From: Flavobacteriaceae bacterium UBA5079
GTDB taxonomy: Bacteria > Bacteroidota > Bacteroidia > Flavobacteriales > Flavobacteriaceae
Assembly: GCA_002414705.1 (NCBI GenBank)
Contig: DIAL01000073.1
Span: 1-6,709, forward strand
Direction: 5' to 3'
DNA length: 6,709 nucleotides
Positions within the stretch are counted from its first letter, which is position 1; every line of letters begins with the position of its first letter. Position numbers and translations under genes: made by a program. Positions 4,994 to 6,709 of the stretch are shown in pieces. The notes under the pieces were generated by a model that worked only from the letters and a program-made list of their open reading frames with translations, was not told the DNA's origin and made no database searches.

Positions 4994-5241
4994 GTAGTCT
5001 CCGCACTTTTTGTGGTTACAATTTCTATTTTAGTAACATCTATTTCGTTAAGTTCGTTACCAGCTCTTATGTTTCTCCAAGCTCTGCTCCAAGTACTAGG
5101 GGAATGATATTTCCCCCAATACTCTTTTCCGTACTTAACCAATGTGGTTTCGATTTCATGTGATGCCACAGTATCGATTCCATTGTTTAATCTGTTACTA
5201 AGCCATTCTTTAATAATATGATTTAACGTTGGTTTTTTCAT
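4969..5241 (-). CDS. 90-aa protein of unknown function, possible winged-helix fold
   Basis: ATG at 5241-5239 lies two bases after the TAG of the ssDNA-binding-protein gene and has no strong SD, suggesting translation by re-initiation. The 3' end overlaps the primase-helicase by 25 bp. The layout is helix (NHIIKEWLSNRL), a segment with VASHEIETTLVKYG, a Ser/Trp-rich stretch (HSPSTWSRAWRNIRA) resembling a recognition helix, then two strands (KIEIVTTK and TTWRIKT). That order fits a small winged-helix domain, but this is a fold guess and no family is recognised. Its place between the ssDNA-binding protein and the primase-helicase suggests a replication accessory role such as origin recognition or helicase loading, which is inference from position only. 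Confidence 0.7.
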   Translation of the reverse strand: MKKPTLNHIIKEWLSNRLNNGIDTVASHEIETTLVKYGKEYWGKYHSPSTWSRAWRNIRAGNELNEIDVTKIEIVTTKSAETTWRIKTGT

Positions 5242-5243
5242 TG

Positions 5244-5831
5244 CTAAATATCTAAATCGTCTAGATCTAAATCATTTACTTTAGCAGTTGTAGTAACTTT
5301 TGGTTTTACTGATGGTGAAGATTCTTTTGATTTAAATTCATCAGGTTCTTCTATTGCAGCATCTTTTAAATAACCAGCTTGGAAATCTTTCATTACCTTA
5401 CCTTTTAAGGTTCCTGCTGGAGAACCAGCTGGAGCTACTATTTGATAAACTTTCCAAAAGTTTTTACCATTGTCTTTCAATCTATTTGTAGGATAACTAC
5501 ATAACATAAATTGTTTATCAATTACCTCATCTAACCAAGATTCTGGTATAGAATAATCTTCGTTTAAAGTAAGATTTCTTTTGTTTAATACAGATTCAAA
5601 AAATGTTTTTACTTTAAATCCAGATCCCCATGATTTATTTTCTGTAATAGGAAGTTCTTTCTTAAGATTTCCAAAGATTTCAAATGTTTCATCAAAATCT
5701 TGTGTTGATTTTTTATATGTTACAGTTAAAAATAGATCAAACGTAGGTTTCCATGTTCCCCAAGGTTTTTCTATATCGTATTCTAATTCTACAGATTTAA
5801 CTGTAGCAGTTGATTCAAATCCACCATTCAT
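5244..5831 (-). CDS. Probable phage ssDNA-binding protein with acidic C-terminal tail
   Basis: The 195-aa protein begins with strand-rich sequence (STATVKSVELEYDIEKPW, TFDLFLTVTYKK) compatible with an OB-like barrel over roughly residues 5-130, including aromatic residues (W24, W27, F31, W68, F72) suited to stacking on bases. A low-complexity Lys/Ser/Pro/Thr linker (about 163-184) leads to an acidic tip, NDLDLDDLDI. This core-linker-acidic-tail layout is typical of bacterial SSB and T7 gp2.5-like proteins, whose tails recruit partner enzymes. Core similarity to a named SSB family is not obvious by eye, so the role rests on layout and context. The start shares one base with the ERF stop (TAATG), with AAGGAG eight bases upstream. 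It sits directly between the annealing protein and the primase-helicase unit. Confidence 0.65.
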   Translation of the reverse strand: MNGGFESTATVKSVELEYDIEKPWGTWKPTFDLFLTVTYKKSTQDFDETFEIFGNLKKELPITENKSWGSGFKVKTFFESVLNKRNLTLNEDYSIPESWLDEVIDKQFMLCSYPTNRLKDNGKNFWKVYQIVAPAGSPAGTLKGKVMKDFQAGYLKDAAIEEPDEFKSKESSPSVKPKVTTTAKVNDLDLDDLDI

Positions 5832-6457
5832 TATGCTTCTCCTTTCTTTGTTTCACGTAATTTCTTTATTTGTGTTTTCATTTTTTCAATAGCTTGTTCA
5901 GCTCTTTCTTCTGTTACATTTTCATTAATTAATGTACGTACTTTTTTAGGCATGTCTGATTTACTGTAAACTGGATCTCTGCTTAATCGTTCAAGCTTAA
6001 CATTTTGATCAACAGTTATGTGACCTTTTGTAGGTTTTTTACCATTGATTAATGTTTCAACCCTATTGTCCATACTATCTGCATCTGCTGTATCATCAAT
6101 AGCAAATAAACCATTACATGCATATTTTCTTGCATATGAAGATGTAGCACCTGTTATTTGACTATCATCCATACCTTTTTTATTAACGGATTCTCTTGCC
6201 CAGCCTTCAGTGGCAATAAAATCTTTACCATCACCAAATGTTGCTGTTGCTTTTATGTAATTAAATCCATTAACGCTTACTATTTGGTCTGATACAGTAA
6301 GATAGCATCCATTTTCATTTAATAAAGGTTTTATACCTTCAAAAATGTCAGCTAAGTTTCTATAATTGTATTTACCAAAGTTATTTTTATGACCTTTTTC
6401 TACTTTTAATGATGTTTGAACAATATTTAATTTTTCATAAATATTCATTTCTTTCAT
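5831..6457 (-). CDS. erf: ERF-family single-strand annealing recombinase
   Basis: The 208-aa protein carries the ERF signature in order: KYNYRNLADIFEGIKPLLNE at residues 29-48 ('Y.Y..l.d....i.p.L...G'), a strand block with YIKATATFGDG (67-77), and KKGMDDSQITGATSSYARKY at 93-112 followed by ACNGLFAIDDTADAD ('Q..G.a.SYarrYal..llgI..d.D.D'). ERF proteins form rings that anneal complementary single strands in phage recombination, like Redbeta and RecT. The region after about residue 140 is a basic, Lys-rich helical tail (EQAIEKMKTQIKKL), normal for the family. AAGGAG precedes ATG 6457 by six bases, and the ATG overlaps the upstream gene stop (ATGA). The adjacent ssDNA-binding protein fits the usual partnership. 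Confidence 0.9.
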   Translation of the reverse strand: MKEMNIYEKLNIVQTSLKVEKGHKNNFGKYNYRNLADIFEGIKPLLNENGCYLTVSDQIVSVNGFNYIKATATFGDGKDFIATEGWARESVNKKGMDDSQITGATSSYARKYACNGLFAIDDTADADSMDNRVETLINGKKPTKGHITVDQNVKLERLSRDPVYSKSDMPKKVRTLINENVTEERAEQAIEKMKTQIKKLRETKKGEA

Positions 6458-6690
6458 ATTAACTCCTTTTTATTTTTTAATTTGTTTTTTTGTTTATAGA
6501 TTCTATTATATTCGCTTCTTTTTTTAGCAATATAATATTTGTCAGTTGTTTTATTTTCTTGTTCAATTAATTGATTTAATCTTATTTGCATATAACTTAT
6601 TTTACCAAACTTTTCATTTTTTGATACAATTCCTTTATAAAACAAAATCAATTCTCTTATACCTATTCTTTTATCTGATCTTATTCCCAT
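6454..6690 (-). CDS. 78-aa basic helical protein of unknown function
   Basis: An in-frame TAA upstream, inside the window, shows that this gene is complete. ATG 6690 has only a weak SD (AAAGAT). The protein is extremely rich in Lys, Arg, Ile and Tyr. A mid-section (MQIRLNQLIEQENK) and a C-terminal run (KKRSEYNRIYKQKNKLKNKK) are charged helix. It ends in ATGA overlap with the ERF gene, whose SD lies inside its last codons. The make-up suits a small nucleic-acid-binding accessory protein, but no family is recognised. The unusual base use (very A-rich on the coding strand) means its length is weaker evidence than usual, though the overlap supports it. Confidence 0.6.
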   Translation of the reverse strand: MGIRSDKRIGIRELILFYKGIVSKNEKFGKISYMQIRLNQLIEQENKTTDKYYIAKKRSEYNRIYKQKNKLKNKKELI

Positions 6691-6709
6691 TATATTAATC
6701 TTTTTTTAT

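Noticed and set aside
4900..5163. 87-aa plus-strand ORF
   Set aside because: Antisense to the primase-helicase start and the 90-aa gene. No SD or recognisable domain.
5581..5892. 103-aa plus-strand ORF
   Set aside because: Antisense to the ssDNA-binding-protein gene and the end of the ERF gene. Composition is that of a shadow frame.

Overview
The window looks like part of an AT-rich tailed-phage (or prophage) genome. Genes are tightly packed, most start codons follow an AAGGAG-type Shine-Dalgarno (SD) site, adjacent genes often share ATGA or TAATG, and there is a recognisable recombination and replication module. The low GC and this gene set fit phages of AT-rich hosts, including marine ones, but nothing here fixes the host. 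I see no tRNA, integrase, insertion sequence or CRISPR array.

Layout. Positions 1-1044 (+) hold the C-terminal part of a larger protein that runs off the left edge. It may belong to the large 'polyvalent' or virion-associated phage proteins. Everything else is on the minus strand, so the two blocks converge at about 1045-1144, where there is a 9-bp stem-loop that could be a terminator. Read in its own direction (right to left), the minus-strand block runs: a basic 78-aa protein (6690-6454), an ERF-family single-strand annealing protein (6457-5831), a probable ssDNA-binding protein with an acidic tail (5831-5244), a 90-aa protein of unknown function (5241-4969), a 608-aa primase-helicase with an archaeo-eukaryotic-type primase domain and a DnaB/RecA-type helicase domain (4993-3167), two small unknown proteins (3058-2858 and 2874-2704), an 80-aa unknown protein (2707-2465) and a PD-(D/E)XK nuclease resembling Holliday-junction resolvases (2468-2133).

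A 173-bp non-coding gap (1960-2132) follows, with three consecutive stem-loops. Beyond it lies a second set of five very small genes: 50 aa (1959-1807), 60 aa (1841-1659), a 74-aa Cys-rich zinc-ribbon-like protein (1654-1430), a 53-aa AbrB/MazE-like protein (1428-1267) and a 41-aa single-pass membrane peptide (1270-1145). Three of these five, and a 56-aa gene at 2874-2704, were found by reading codons from SD sites and stop/start overlaps.

How they may work together (inference). ERF and the ssDNA-binding protein would handle single strands for annealing. The primase-helicase would unwind and prime. The nuclease would cut branched intermediates. The small-gene block downstream is probably regulatory or host-directed. 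Its leader can form two mutually exclusive hairpins, one of which buries the ribosome binding site of the first gene. No DNA polymerase is visible, so the phage either uses the host's or encodes one outside the window.
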